Source: Marinisporobacter sp. (lineage in GTDB: Bacteria > Bacillota > Clostridia > Peptostreptococcales > Thermotaleaceae). Taken from it: a stretch of 64,000 nt of DNA. Each line of letters begins with the position of its first letter. Positions within the stretch are counted from its first letter, which is position 1. The notes under the pieces are model-generated. The model had not been told where the DNA came from. It saw only the letters and a program-made list of their open reading frames with translations, and did no database searches. This document shows positions 43,647 through 52,599 of this stretch, one piece after another. A program made the translations under genes and the position numbers. The stretch is taken from positions 1 to 64,000 of the forward strand of contig JAOARP010000017.1 of the NCBI GenBank assembly GCA_025210525.1, written 5' to 3'.

Positions 43647-44636
43647 ATGGCAACAATAGAAGACGTTGTGAAAAAATCAGGAGTTTCTAGAAGCACTGTG
43701 TTTCGGTTCTTGAATGGGAGCAATGTGAGGGAAAGTAGTAAAAAGAAAATTATACAAGCTATGAAAGAATTGAACTTCAAAGTGGATGTAATTGATAAAC
43801 ATAAAAATTTTGTAATAGAAATTAGTGTTTGTCATGATTATGATGAGTTTCAAGGATTTTCTCAAATTGTTCAAGGTGTTATAGAAAGAGCAGAAAAATC
43901 AGATGTTTTAGTTCAATTGGTGAGAAGAGTAGGAAAACAAATTGATGAGGATTATGCAAAATGGGACTATAGAAACAAAGCAAAAGGTGTTATTATAGTT
44001 GGAAAAAATAAAGAGGATGAAGAAAAAGAAGCAAGGTTATTAGCGGAAAATGGGATTCCTCATGTATTTGTTAATAGGGTTCTTTTGGGGAATGATACGA
44101 ATTTTGTAGGAGTAGATTTAGAAAAGGGAGCTTATGATATAGTAAGTTATTTAGTTAAAAAAGGACATAAGAAGATTTTAGCTATAGGAAATCCAAAGGA
44201 ACTTTATGTAGATGAAAAAAAGTTAAAAGGATATAAAAGAGCCTTGCAGGATCATGGGATTAAGATAGATGATAAATTTTTACATGTCATTTCTAGTAAA
44301 TCAGAATGGGAAGATATTGTAAGAAAAGTGCTTTGCTCAGATGATGCACCTGATGCATATTTTGGACTATGTGATTCTTATTCAGTAAAGTTTATGAGTA
44401 TTGCTCGTTCTTTAGGATATGAGGTACCCAAAGATATTTCTGTAGTGGGGATGGATGATATAGATTTAGCAAAATATTCATTTCCAACACTTACTTCGGT
44501 GAAAGTTCCCTTTAAAAAGATGGGGATAATTGCTGTAGAACAAATGATTCAATTGTTTAATCAAGTATATAGTAATGTAAAGATTATGATAAAGCATGAA
44601 TTGATAGAGCGAGATTCTGTTGAAGATAGAGTGTAA
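43647..44636 (+). CDS. LacI-family transcriptional regulator
   Basis: The 329-residue protein has an N-terminal LacI headpiece (ATIEDVVKKSGVSRSTVFRFL with hinge VRESSKKKI) and a periplasmic-binding-like sugar domain. Unusually, the tail of the DNA-binding region reads FKVDVIDKH rather than the common YRPN hinge. It lies directly upstream of kduI and kduD, and a LacI-type half-site is shared between its own upstream region and the kduI promoter, so it is probably the uronate regulator of this cluster. The start has GAAGGAAGG. Confidence 0.9.
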   Translation: MATIEDVVKKSGVSRSTVFRFLNGSNVRESSKKKIIQAMKELNFKVDVIDKHKNFVIEISVCHDYDEFQGFSQIVQGVIERAEKSDVLVQLVRRVGKQIDEDYAKWDYRNKAKGVIIVGKNKEDEEKEARLLAENGIPHVFVNRVLLGNDTNFVGVDLEKGAYDIVSYLVKKGHKKILAIGNPKELYVDEKKLKGYKRALQDHGIKIDDKFLHVISSKSEWEDIVRKVLCSDDAPDAYFGLCDSYSVKFMSIARSLGYEVPKDISVVGMDDIDLAKYSFPTLTSVKVPFKKMGIIAVEQMIQLFNQVYSNVKIMIKHELIERDSVEDRV

Positions 44637-44639
44637 TAT

Positions 44640-44664
44640 AAAACCACATGTTTATGTTGGTTTT
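44640..44664 (+). terminator. Terminator after the LacI gene
   Basis: AAAACCA pairs with TGGTTTT and an inner CAT/ATG pair adds three bases around a bulged T. A T run follows. Confidence 0.7.
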
Positions 44665-44835
44665 TTATATTACACTCTTATTTTTACTTAAAAAAATAAA
44701 CAGTATGAAGAAAAAATATTTGAAAAGGACCAAGTGAATAACGAGGTTAAAATGAGACTAAAGTATCGAAAAGTTCTGGATCAGTATCAAATAAACACTT
44801 TTTCCTGTTGGTTTGGATGAAAAATCAAAAAAATA

Positions 44836-44879
44836 TTGACACGAAAATGAAACGATAGTATCATTTAGTTGAATGATAC
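44836..44879 (+). promoter_or_regulatory. Promoter and operators of kduI-kduD
   Basis: TTGACA (44836-44841), 17 bp, TATCAT (44859-44864). The spacer holds the half-site ATGAAACG (44847-44854). A perfect 8-bp inverted repeat GTATCATT/AATGATAC (44858-44865 and 44872-44879) covers the -10 element and start site, as expected for a repressor. Confidence 0.78.
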
Positions 44880-44918
44880 AATAATTTTTAAAATTTCAAA
44901 TAAAGGGAGGAGAACAAA

Positions 44919-45746
44919 ATGGAAGTTAGATATGGAGTTAGCCCTAGAGAAGCAAGAGGTTACGATACAGAAAATTTAAGAGAAAATTTTTTAATGGACA
45001 GTTTATTTATTCTAGGAGAAACAAAATTTATATATAGTCATATTGACCGAATTATTGTAGGAAGTGCATGCCCTATAGAACCTCTAAAACTAGAAGGTGG
45101 AAAAGAAATCGGTTCAGAATATTTTCTTGAAAGAAGAGAACTTGGAATTATTAATATTGGAGAAAAGGGATTTGTCATTGCAGATGGTGAACGAATAGAG
45201 CTAAATCCAAGAGATGGATTATATATAGGAAAAGGAATAAAAGAAGTAGTATTTGAGAGTGCAGACAGGTCAAAGCCTGCAAAATTTTACTTAAATAGTG
45301 CTCCAGCTCATAAAGCATATCCTATAGTAAAAATTGATATAGAAAAAGCTAATCCAAATGATCTTGGAAGTATAGAACAATCTAATAAAAGAACAATTTA
45401 TCAATATATTCATCCAGCAGTGTGCGAAAGCTGTCAATTACTTATGGGAATGACTGTTCTTGAGCCAAACAATGTTTGGAATACCATGCCATGTCATACT
45501 CATGATCGAAGAATGGAAGTATATTTATATTTTGATATGGACGAAGATGATGTGGTATTCCATATGATGGGAGAACCAAATGAGACAAGACATATTATTA
45601 TGAGAAACGAACAAGCTGTTATATCGCCTAGTTGGTCTATCCATAGTGGAGTTGGAACAAAGAATTATACATTTATCTGGGGGATGGTTGGAGAAAATCA
45701 AACATTTACAGATATGGATCATATACCAAATGCACAATTAAAATAG
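44919..45746 (+). CDS. kduI: 5-keto-4-deoxyuronate isomerase (5-dehydro-4-deoxy-D-glucuronate isomerase)
   Basis: The 275-residue double-cupin protein matches KduI along its length (DTENLRENFLMDSLF, SEYFLERRELGIINIG, TMPCHTHDRRMEVYLYFD with zinc-binding histidines, and WSIHSGVGTKNYTFIWGM). It isomerises 5-keto-4-deoxyuronate, the product of unsaturated-oligogalacturonate or glycosaminoglycan breakdown, to 2,5-diketo-3-deoxygluconate. The next gene supplies the following step. The start has GGGAGGAG. It is controlled by the LacI-type operators just upstream. Confidence 0.95.
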   Translation: MEVRYGVSPREARGYDTENLRENFLMDSLFILGETKFIYSHIDRIIVGSACPIEPLKLEGGKEIGSEYFLERRELGIINIGEKGFVIADGERIELNPRDGLYIGKGIKEVVFESADRSKPAKFYLNSAPAHKAYPIVKIDIEKANPNDLGSIEQSNKRTIYQYIHPAVCESCQLLMGMTVLEPNNVWNTMPCHTHDRRMEVYLYFDMDEDDVVFHMMGEPNETRHIIMRNEQAVISPSWSIHSGVGTKNYTFIWGMVGENQTFTDMDHIPNAQLK

Positions 45747-45767
45747 TCAAGTTGGGAGTGATAGAAA

Positions 45768-46541
45768 ATGGATGGATTTGCATTAGATTTTTTTTCTCTA
45801 AAGGGAAAAGTAGCTATGATTACTGGTGGAGATAAGGGATTAGGGAAAGCATATACAGTAGCTTTAGCTAAAGCAGGAGCAGATGTTTTTGTGTGCACTC
45901 ACAGTCAAAAAAATTGGGAAGAGATGAAAAGATTAATTGAAAAAGAAGGAAGAAAAATAACATTTACACAAGCTGAGTTAACACAAAAGGAAGAAGCCAA
46001 AAAAGCTATAGACGCTTGTATAAAAGCATATGGGAAAATTGATATCTTAGTAAATAATGCAGGTACTATTCGTAGAGCACCACTTATTGAATATGATGAT
46101 AAAGATTGGGAAGATGTAATAGATATTAATTTGAATGCTGTATATTATCTAAGTCAAGCAGCAGTGAAAAAAATGGTAGAGCAAGGAAGTGGAAAGATTA
46201 TTAATATTGCTTCCATGTTATCATTCCAAGGAGGAAAATTTGTACCGCCGTATACAGCTAGTAAACATGGGGTAGCTGGACTTACGAAGGCTTTTGCCAA
46301 TGAATTAGCAGATAAAAATGTACAGATTAATGCCATTGCGCCGGGATACATAAAAACAGCAAATACAGCACCTATTCGTGAAAATGAAAAGAGAAACCAA
46401 GAAATATTATCTAGAATCCCTGCTGGGCGATGGGGAGAGACGAGTGATTTAATGGGAGCTGTAGTATTTTTAGCTAGCAGCGCATCGGATTATGTCAATG
46501 GACATATTTTAGCTGTCGATGGTGGATGGTTAGTGAGATAA
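45768..46541 (+). CDS. kduD: 2-deoxy-D-gluconate 3-dehydrogenase (KduD)
   Basis: The 257-residue short-chain dehydrogenase has the cofactor motif ITGGDKGLGKAY, NNAGTIRRAPL, the catalytic Ser in IASML and the YTASK motif. The context next to kduI identifies it as KduD, which reduces 2,5-diketo-3-deoxygluconate to 2-keto-3-deoxygluconate (KDG). The KDG kinase and aldolase are not in the window. It starts 21 bp after kduI. A perfect bidirectional terminator follows. Confidence 0.92.
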   Translation: MDGFALDFFSLKGKVAMITGGDKGLGKAYTVALAKAGADVFVCTHSQKNWEEMKRLIEKEGRKITFTQAELTQKEEAKKAIDACIKAYGKIDILVNNAGTIRRAPLIEYDDKDWEDVIDINLNAVYYLSQAAVKKMVEQGSGKIINIASMLSFQGGKFVPPYTASKHGVAGLTKAFANELADKNVQINAIAPGYIKTANTAPIRENEKRNQEILSRIPAGRWGETSDLMGAVVFLASSASDYVNGHILAVDGGWLVR

Positions 46542-46556
46542 AAAAACGATTATAAT

Positions 46557-46590
46557 AAAAAATCATCTACATTTTCGTAGATGATTTTTT
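46557..46590. terminator. Bidirectional terminator between kduD and the AGCS symporter
   Basis: A perfect 14-bp stem (46557-46570 with 46577-46590) has a 6-nt loop, with A and T runs on both sides. Confidence 0.93.
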
Positions 46591-46596
46591 ATATTT

Positions 46597-48042
46597 CTAT
46601 GCTTTTTCAAGCTTCGCTTTTTTTCTTTCTTCCCAACACTCAACATTTTTTAGTCCTGGAATATTATCCACATAGAATACTGGATCTTTTCCTGCTTTCT
46701 TCTGATCTACATAATCCTTTAAAGCTGCAAAAGCAATTTTTCCAAGCATTGCAATAGCAATTAGGTTGGTTACAGCCATCATTCCCATGAAAAGGTCTGC
46801 CATATCCCAAACGATTTGAATAGAAGAGATAGATCCCCATAGAACCATTAATGAAACAGCTACTCTATAAATAAGTAACCAAGTTTTGCTACCGCTCATA
46901 AATTCGATATTTGATTCACCATAATAGTAATTTCCGATAATAGAACTAAATGCAAATAGTAAGATACAGACAGCGATAAATGTATTTGCCCAAGGACCTA
47001 CTTGAGAGCTTAAAGCTGTTTGGGTAAGCTGAATACCTGTTAAATCTCCGTTTGTATAAGCTCCTGATAAGATAACAACAAATGCAGTTGCACTACAGAT
47101 TAATAATGTATCTGTAAATACCCCTAGTGTTTGAATAAGCCCTTGCTTTACAGGGTGAGTTACCTCAGCTGTAGCAGCGGCATTGGGTGCACTACCCATA
47201 CCTGCTTCATTTGAGAATAGACCTCTCTTGATGCCTTGCATAAGAGCTTGCTTCATAGCTATACCAGCAGCTCCTCCAACAGCAGCTTTAACTCCAAATG
47301 CACTGCTGAAAATTAAAGCAAGTAAAGATGGAATTTGAGCAGCGTTTTTAATAAGAACAAATGCTGCAACTAATACATATGCAATTGCCATAACAGGTAC
47401 GATTGCCTCAGCAACCTTTGCAATTCTTTTAACTCCACCGAATATGATAACAGCTGTCAGAATCATTAATCCTAATCCAACCATCCATCTTTGAAGACCA
47501 AAGGCTTGTTCAAAAGCAAGAGAAATGGTATTTGATTGTGCAGCATTAAATACTAAACCAAAGCATAAAGTGATTAAGATAGAGAATAATATTCCCATCC
47601 ATCTCATGTTTAAGGCTTTTTCCATGTAATATGCAGGACCACCTCTGTAGCTATCTTGATCCTTTACTTTGTAAATTTGAGCTAGGGTACTTTCTACAAA
47701 GCTTGAACCAGCACCGATTAAAGCGATTACCCACATCCAAAATACTGCTCCAGGTCCACCAATAGAGATGGCAATAGCTACCCCTGCAAGGTTTCCAGTA
47801 CCAACACGAGATGCAGTACTAATACAAAATGCTTGAAAGGACGAAACTCCCTTACTTTCTTTGTTTGTAACAGATTTGCTAGCCCCTTCAGTAAGTAGTC
47901 TAAACATTTCTCCGAACAATCTAAATTGTACGAACTTTGTTCTTACAGTGAAATAAAGACCAAGACCAATTAACATATAAATAAGTACGTAAGACCATAG
48001 TAGGGTGTTTCCAGCACCAACTACTTTGTTTAAAAAATCCAT
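46597..48042 (-). CDS. AGCS-family sodium:alanine/glutamine symporter
   Basis: The 481-residue protein has about eleven membrane segments and the AGCS signatures (TASRVGTGNLAGVAIAISIGGP, GMGSAPNAAATAEVTHPVKQG). Members import alanine, glycine or glutamine with sodium. The glutaminase gene 177 bp upstream in the same direction points to glutamine as substrate. No separate sigma-54 promoter was seen in front of it, so it is probably read from the glutaminase promoter. The start has AAGGAGAG. Confidence 0.92.
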   Translation of the reverse strand: MDFLNKVVGAGNTLLWSYVLIYMLIGLGLYFTVRTKFVQFRLFGEMFRLLTEGASKSVTNKESKGVSSFQAFCISTASRVGTGNLAGVAIAISIGGPGAVFWMWVIALIGAGSSFVESTLAQIYKVKDQDSYRGGPAYYMEKALNMRWMGILFSILITLCFGLVFNAAQSNTISLAFEQAFGLQRWMVGLGLMILTAVIIFGGVKRIAKVAEAIVPVMAIAYVLVAAFVLIKNAAQIPSLLALIFSSAFGVKAAVGGAAGIAMKQALMQGIKRGLFSNEAGMGSAPNAAATAEVTHPVKQGLIQTLGVFTDTLLICSATAFVVILSGAYTNGDLTGIQLTQTALSSQVGPWANTFIAVCILLFAFSSIIGNYYYGESNIEFMSGSKTWLLIYRVAVSLMVLWGSISSIQIVWDMADLFMGMMAVTNLIAIAMLGKIAFAALKDYVDQKKAGKDPVFYVDNIPGLKNVECWEERKKAKLEKA

Positions 48043-48219
48043 TAAAACACTCTCCTTTTTATATTTTTTATATTCTATTAGGAAGATGGGAATAGCTAAA
48101 TGATTATAAACTATGAAGGTTAAAATTGAAAATACTACTCTCCATATACCTATAGAGTTAATAGCCTTTAGGCTATTATAAACTTAAGAAATGATAATAA
48201 AGCTTAAATAGAAATATCT

Positions 48220-49137
48220 TTAAAATATACTAAGATTTAATTTTTCTGAAAGCTCTTCTAAGACCCTTTTTCCACCAATGCTGTTACCACTTTCATCAAG
48301 AGCAGGACCTACTACAGCGATTCCCATTCTTTTTGGAACAACACTCATGATGCATCCACCAACACCACTTTTTGAAGGGGCTCCAATTTTTACTGCAAAT
48401 TCACCAGAAGCATCATATAATCCACAAGTCATCATAAGAGCCTGCACGATTTGATTTACTTTCTCTGGAACAAGTCGTTCTCCTGACCAAGGAGCAACTC
48501 CTCCATTAGCAAGGACAGAAGCCATTCTAGCAACATCCTTTACAGTAACTTCAACAGAGCATAATTTAAAGTATCCATCTAATACATCTTCTACATCTCT
48601 CTCGATAATGTTTGCTCCTTTTAAATAGTAAGCAATAGCTCTATTTGTATTTCCTGTAAGCTTTTCTGATTGGTATACATTGAAATTTACTTGAATATGA
48701 GGATTGTTTGCCATTTTCTTCATCATTCCAATAACACGTTCAAACTTTTCAATACCATTATCACCAGAAACTAAAGATGTGCAAACGATTGCTCCAGCGT
48801 TAATAAAGGGATTTAAAGGCTTATGAGAATGCCTTGTTTCGAGCTTGATGATAGAATTAAATGGATCAGAAGAAGGTTCTGTTCCAACCTTAGAAAATAC
48901 AGTTTCTTTGCCTTTATCTATTAGTGCGCAAATAAGGATGATGATTTTTGAAACACTTTGTATGGTAAAGGGTGTTTCATGATCCCCAGCACAAAATTCA
49001 TTACATTCTAAATCAAAAATATGAATACCCAGAGCATCTGGATTAGCTTTTGCAAGTTCTGGAATATAAGATGCCACTTTACCGTGTTTTGTCCAATCTT
49101 TATGATTATTTATTGCTGTTTTTAGCAAATTTTCCAT
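48220..49137 (-). CDS. glsA: Glutaminase A
   Basis: The 305-residue protein matches serine-dependent glutaminases over its usual length. The catalytic S61-x-x-K64 lies in FTIQSVSKIIILI, with PLNPFINAGAIV, SEKLTGNTNRAIAYYLK and GAPSKSGVGGCIMSVVP further on. It hydrolyses glutamine to glutamate and ammonia in the cytoplasm. A sigma-54 promoter lies 68 bp upstream, with an inverted-repeat enhancer about 110 bp further, and the NtrC-type regulator is encoded next door. It is cotranscribed, in all likelihood, with the AGCS symporter. Confidence 0.95.
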   Translation of the reverse strand: MENLLKTAINNHKDWTKHGKVASYIPELAKANPDALGIHIFDLECNEFCAGDHETPFTIQSVSKIIILICALIDKGKETVFSKVGTEPSSDPFNSIIKLETRHSHKPLNPFINAGAIVCTSLVSGDNGIEKFERVIGMMKKMANNPHIQVNFNVYQSEKLTGNTNRAIAYYLKGANIIERDVEDVLDGYFKLCSVEVTVKDVARMASVLANGGVAPWSGERLVPEKVNQIVQALMMTCGLYDASGEFAVKIGAPSKSGVGGCIMSVVPKRMGIAVVGPALDESGNSIGGKRVLEELSEKLNLSIF

Positions 49138-49204
49138 GTAATGTCACTCCTCTTGATATGACTTTCTAAATGTTAAAAAAACTTAATAATTACTTAAATG
49201 AATA

Positions 49205-49220
49205 AGCAAAATTCATGCCA
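49205..49220 (-). promoter_or_regulatory. Sigma-54 (-24/-12) promoter of glsA
   Basis: On the minus strand TGGCAT (49220-49215), a 5-bp spacer, and TTGCT (49209-49205). This matches the consensus TGGCAC-N5-TTGC(A/T) with one change. The nearby NtrC-family gene supports it. Confidence 0.82.
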
Positions 49221-49302
49221 ATAGAATATTTCGATAATGAATTTGTAAACTTTTGAAAAATGCGAGTTTCGAAGTTTTATCAAGATTCTATAAATACTGA
49301 CA

Positions 49303-49340
49303 TGTTCGTTTTTGCACAGAAAAATGTGCGAAAACGAACA
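49303..49340. promoter_or_regulatory. Long inverted repeat, enhancer (UAS) of the sigma-54 promoter
   Basis: Two 16-bp arms (49303-49318 and 49325-49340) match at 15 of 16 positions around a 6-bp centre, with half-site TGTGC(G/A)AAAACGAACA. The centre is about 110 bp upstream of the -24/-12 element, the usual enhancer distance. No T run follows on the minus strand, so it is unlikely to be the terminator of the regulator gene. Confidence 0.75.
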
Positions 49341-49360
49341 AAGGGTTCGAATTCGCACAT

Positions 49361-50728
49361 TTATTCAAAATATTTTTCAATTCTTCTTTTTAAAGCAAAT
49401 CTAGAAATACCTAAAAGCTTAGCGGCATTTGAATGATTTCCATTTGTCTGATGTAATGCTTTTTTTATATAGCTTTTCTCTATTTCTGAGAGGGTGTTTT
49501 CTAATGAAAATCCTGAGTTTAGTAGATCATCCTGACATTGGGGTTGATCTTTTAAGGTATTATTTCTTAGTTCAATGGGAAGGTGCTCTATGTCTAAGAT
49601 TTTTGCATCATTTAATATAACCATTCTTTCTACTACATTTTTTAATTCACGAACATTTCCAGGCCAATGGTAATTTAAAAGCTGCACTTTTGCTCCTTCG
49701 GAAAAGCCGATAAAGCTTTTTCGGAAACGATGGGAATAAATATTCAAGAAAAATTCTGCAATTTTTAATATATCTGCTTCTCGCTCTCTTAAAGGAGGAA
49801 TCATGATAGGGACTACATTTAATCGATAATATAAATCTTCTCTAAATTCTTTTTTCAAGATAGCTTCTTCAAGATTTTTATTTGTTGCAGCAATGATTCT
49901 AAGATTTACTTCTATAGATTCAAGGCCACCGATTCTTTTGAATTTTTTCGTTTCTAAAAATCGTAACAGCTTTGTTTGAATATCTAAAGGCATTTCTCCT
50001 AATTCATCTAAAAATAAAGTACCACCATCGGCTAGCTCTAAAAGACCTTTTTTACTTGAATTAGCCCCTGTGAAAGCATTTTTTTCAAATCCGAATAATT
50101 CACTTTCTAATAATTGACTAGGAATAGCTGCACAATTGACGCTAAGCATAAGGGAATCTTTTCTAGGGCTACTATGATGAATATAAGAAGCTACCATTTC
50201 TTTTCCTGTTCCTGTTTCACCTCGAATGAGGACTGTAACAGAATCGTTTTTTGCCAGTATATCCATTTTTTCTAAGGTGTCCTGTATTAATGGATGATCT
50301 CCAATAAATTGATGCTGCTCTTTTGATTCTTTTTCCTGATAGATTTTAAGCTTTTTTTTCATGGATTGATTTTTTATTGCTTTTGAAATGGACATATTGA
50401 TTTCTTCTAAATCTAACGGTTTTTTGAGATAATCTATTGCTCCAAGCTTAATGGCTTTTATAGCTGTTTTGATATCTGCATAAGCAGTCATAATGATAAT
50501 TTCGGCATAGTCGTCAATCTCTTTAATACTTTTAGCAATATCTAGTCCATTTTCCTTTTTTAATTTCATATCTAAAAGAATTACATCAGGACGAAAGCTG
50601 TATACTTTATGAATAGCTTCTTTTCCATCTTTAGCTGCAGCTACATCATAATGAAAATCTAGTAGTCCTTCCTCTAAGGATAATCGAATAATTTCTTCAT
50701 CATCAATGATTAATACTTTTTTGTTCAT
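49361..50728 (-). CDS. NtrC-family sigma-54-dependent response regulator
   Basis: The 455-residue protein has a receiver domain with phospho-acceptor Asp53 (VILLDMKLK), a central AAA+ sigma-54 activator domain with Walker A GETGTGKE and Walker [12 protein letters not shown], and a Fis-type C-terminal helix-turn-helix ([20 protein letters not shown]). The sigma-54 contact loop, normally GAFTGA, reads NAFTGA. It overlaps the kinase gene by 26 bp and lies just upstream of glsA with its sigma-54 promoter, so it probably activates glutamine use. Confidence 0.93.
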   Translation of the reverse strand: MNKKVLIIDDEEIIRLSLEEGLLDFHYDVAAAKDGKEAIHKVYSFRPDVILLDMKLKKENGLDIAKSIKEIDDYAEIIIMTAYADIKTAIKAIKLGAIDYLKKPLDLEEINMSISKAIKNQSMKKKLKIYQEKESKEQHQFIGDHPLIQDTLEKMDILAKNDSVTVLIRGETGTGKEMVASYIHHSSPRKDSLMLSVNCAAIPSQLLESELFGFEKNAFTGANSSKKGLLELADGGTLFLDELGEMPLDIQTKLLRFLETKKFKRIGGLESIEVNLRIIAATNKNLEEAILKKEFREDLYYRLNVVPIMIPPLREREADILKIAEFFLNIYSHRFRKSFIGFSEGAKVQLLNYHWPGNVRELKNVVERMVILNDAKILDIEHLPIELRNNTLKDQPQCQDDLLNSGFSLENTLSEIEKSYIKKALHQTNGNHSNAAKLLGISRFALKRRIEKYFE

Positions 50729-52457
50729 TTTTATCTCCCCTATACAAAGGTATATATAAACTTACTTTAGTCCCTACACTTATTTGACTTTCTATTTCTA
50801 TTTCACCATTATTTGTAGTGATTAGGTTGTGAACAACTGAAAGACCTAAACCCGTACCATTTTCATTTTTGGTATAAAAGGGGTCAAATATTTTGTGGAG
50901 ATCTTCTTTTGAGATGCCGCAACCATTGTCTTCAAAGGTAATTTGTAAAAAATCCTTTTCTTTTTCTAATGAATGACGAACTTGGATTTTTAAGATTCCG
51001 CAATCATCCATTGCCCATAGAGCATTTGCGATAATATTTAAAAATATTTGAGCTAATTGACCTTTATCAAAATAAGCAAAGATCATATTTGTTGCAGATT
51101 CCTTTAATAATTGTATGTTTTTCTTTTCGATATTTTTTTTCGAAAAAAGAAGGGCATTTTCTAATACTTCATGAACATTTACAATTTGAAATTTTGGTAG
51201 ATTAGGCTTTGAAAAATCTAATAAATCTGTTATTAATTCATTGACCCGATCGATTTCATGGATGGTAGCATCAAATAGTTTTTCATCAGAGGAACGAAGA
51301 TGTGAAGATAATCGTTTCTTGAGTACCTGTGCACTCATTTTCATTCCGGAAAGCGGATTTCTGATTTCATGAGCTAAAGCTGCTGTTAATTGTCCTAAAG
51401 AAGTTAAACGATTAATTCGATCAATCTTTTCTTCGATTTTTTTTCTATTGCTAATATCATTAAAGCTACAAATAACACCTATGTTTTCTCCATCACTATT
51501 TTTCATGAGGGAAGTGGTGATATCTAAATAAATATTTTTCCCATTTTTCTGATGATGAAAGCATTCTACTTGATTGATGCTTGTTTTTGTTTTCGAAGTA
51601 GTGGTAATTTGTTTAAGTAATATTTTAATAATCCTTGGAGGGGCATGTCCTAACGGAGTGGATTTTTCTATAATGTTAACAGCTGCTTGATTATACTTTA
51701 TGACTTTTCCATGGATATTGGTGGTAATGATTCCTGTTGAAATGCTTCTTAATATATCTTCGTTAAAATGTTTCATCTGAATAAATTTATTTGTCCGATG
51801 AGCAATTTCATTTTTCATTTCATTAAAAGCTAATCCTAAAAGACCTAATTCGTCCTTCCTTTCAATATTTATTTCATTTTTGAAATTACCGCTTAACATA
51901 TTATTGTAACCATCTAAAAGAATATCAATAGGTTTTGAAATATTTTCTGAAATCAAGATAATAGCAGCACAAGAAAAGAGAATGCAAAGAGAAATGAGTA
52001 AAAGTACATATTCGTTAATAGGCTCATTTTCCTGGGGCATTTCTTGTGTGTCTAATAAGAATCCAATTTTCCAATTCCATTGAGAGTAGACACGATAATG
52101 AAGCATGTACCTAGGGGATAAATCCTCATTATTCCAAATACTTTTTAAAATTTCTCTTGAGGAAATATTTTTATCAAAAATGCTATTATATAAAAAATGA
52201 TTTCCTTCTAGGATGAATATATTTTTTTTATCTAATGATTTTATATAATCTAGTATAAACTCTTGTTTTTCATTATTTTTTTCAACATGTTCTATTAAAA
52301 GTAATAAATCATTTAGTTCTTTATTAATAGAGGCGCTTTCATAATGAATGAGGGTTTTATTGTGATTTGAGTAAAATAAAATACTTAAAACAATAACTGG
52401 CATAATCATTAAAAGAAGCAAAGGGAAAATGATTTTTTTCTTTATACTTAAATTCAT
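50703..52457 (-). CDS. Membrane sensor histidine kinase, partner of the NtrC-type regulator
   Basis: The 584-residue protein has membrane segments at about 9-27 and 146-165 flanking a small outer domain of about 115 residues. HAMP, PAS, a HisKA domain with His363 (AALAHEIRNPLSG) and an HATPase domain (NALWA, DNGCGIS, GTGLGLSVV) follow. The stop overlaps the start of the response regulator gene by 26 bp, so they are translationally coupled. The signal is probably extracellular glutamine or a related amino acid, inferred from the regulated genes. Confidence 0.92.
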   Translation of the reverse strand: MNLSIKKKIIFPLLLLMIMPVIVLSILFYSNHNKTLIHYESASINKELNDLLLLIEHVEKNNEKQEFILDYIKSLDKKNIFILEGNHFLYNSIFDKNISSREILKSIWNNEDLSPRYMLHYRVYSQWNWKIGFLLDTQEMPQENEPINEYVLLLISLCILFSCAAIILISENISKPIDILLDGYNNMLSGNFKNEINIERKDELGLLGLAFNEMKNEIAHRTNKFIQMKHFNEDILRSISTGIITTNIHGKVIKYNQAAVNIIEKSTPLGHAPPRIIKILLKQITTTSKTKTSINQVECFHHQKNGKNIYLDITTSLMKNSDGENIGVICSFNDISNRKKIEEKIDRINRLTSLGQLTAALAHEIRNPLSGMKMSAQVLKKRLSSHLRSSDEKLFDATIHEIDRVNELITDLLDFSKPNLPKFQIVNVHEVLENALLFSKKNIEKKNIQLLKESATNMIFAYFDKGQLAQIFLNIIANALWAMDDCGILKIQVRHSLEKEKDFLQITFEDNGCGISKEDLHKIFDPFYTKNENGTGLGLSVVHNLITTNNGEIEIESQISVGTKVSLYIPLYRGDKNEQKSINH

Positions 52458-52599
52458 AACAGAGTCTCCAATTTATTTAGTATTATCTTTATTATACAAT
52501 ATAGAGTACGAACTCCAAAACTTAATAAGTAGATTTACTTTCCAATAGCTTTGTATAAGGATAAAATATAAAAAAGAATAAAAATTTAGGAGATGGATT

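Noticed and set aside
44753..44821. 22-codon frame upstream of kduI (begins MRLKYRKVL)
   Set aside because: It is very short, has a weak ribosome binding site, and lies between a terminator and the kduI promoter.
48168..48187. TAATAGCC/GGCTATTA hairpin between glsA and the AGCS gene as a strong terminator
   Set aside because: The stem is only 8 bp and no T run follows on the minus strand; the two genes probably share a transcript.
49303..49340. Long inverted repeat as the terminator of the NtrC-type gene
   Set aside because: There is no T run after it on the minus strand, and the distance and position relative to the -24/-12 promoter suit an enhancer.
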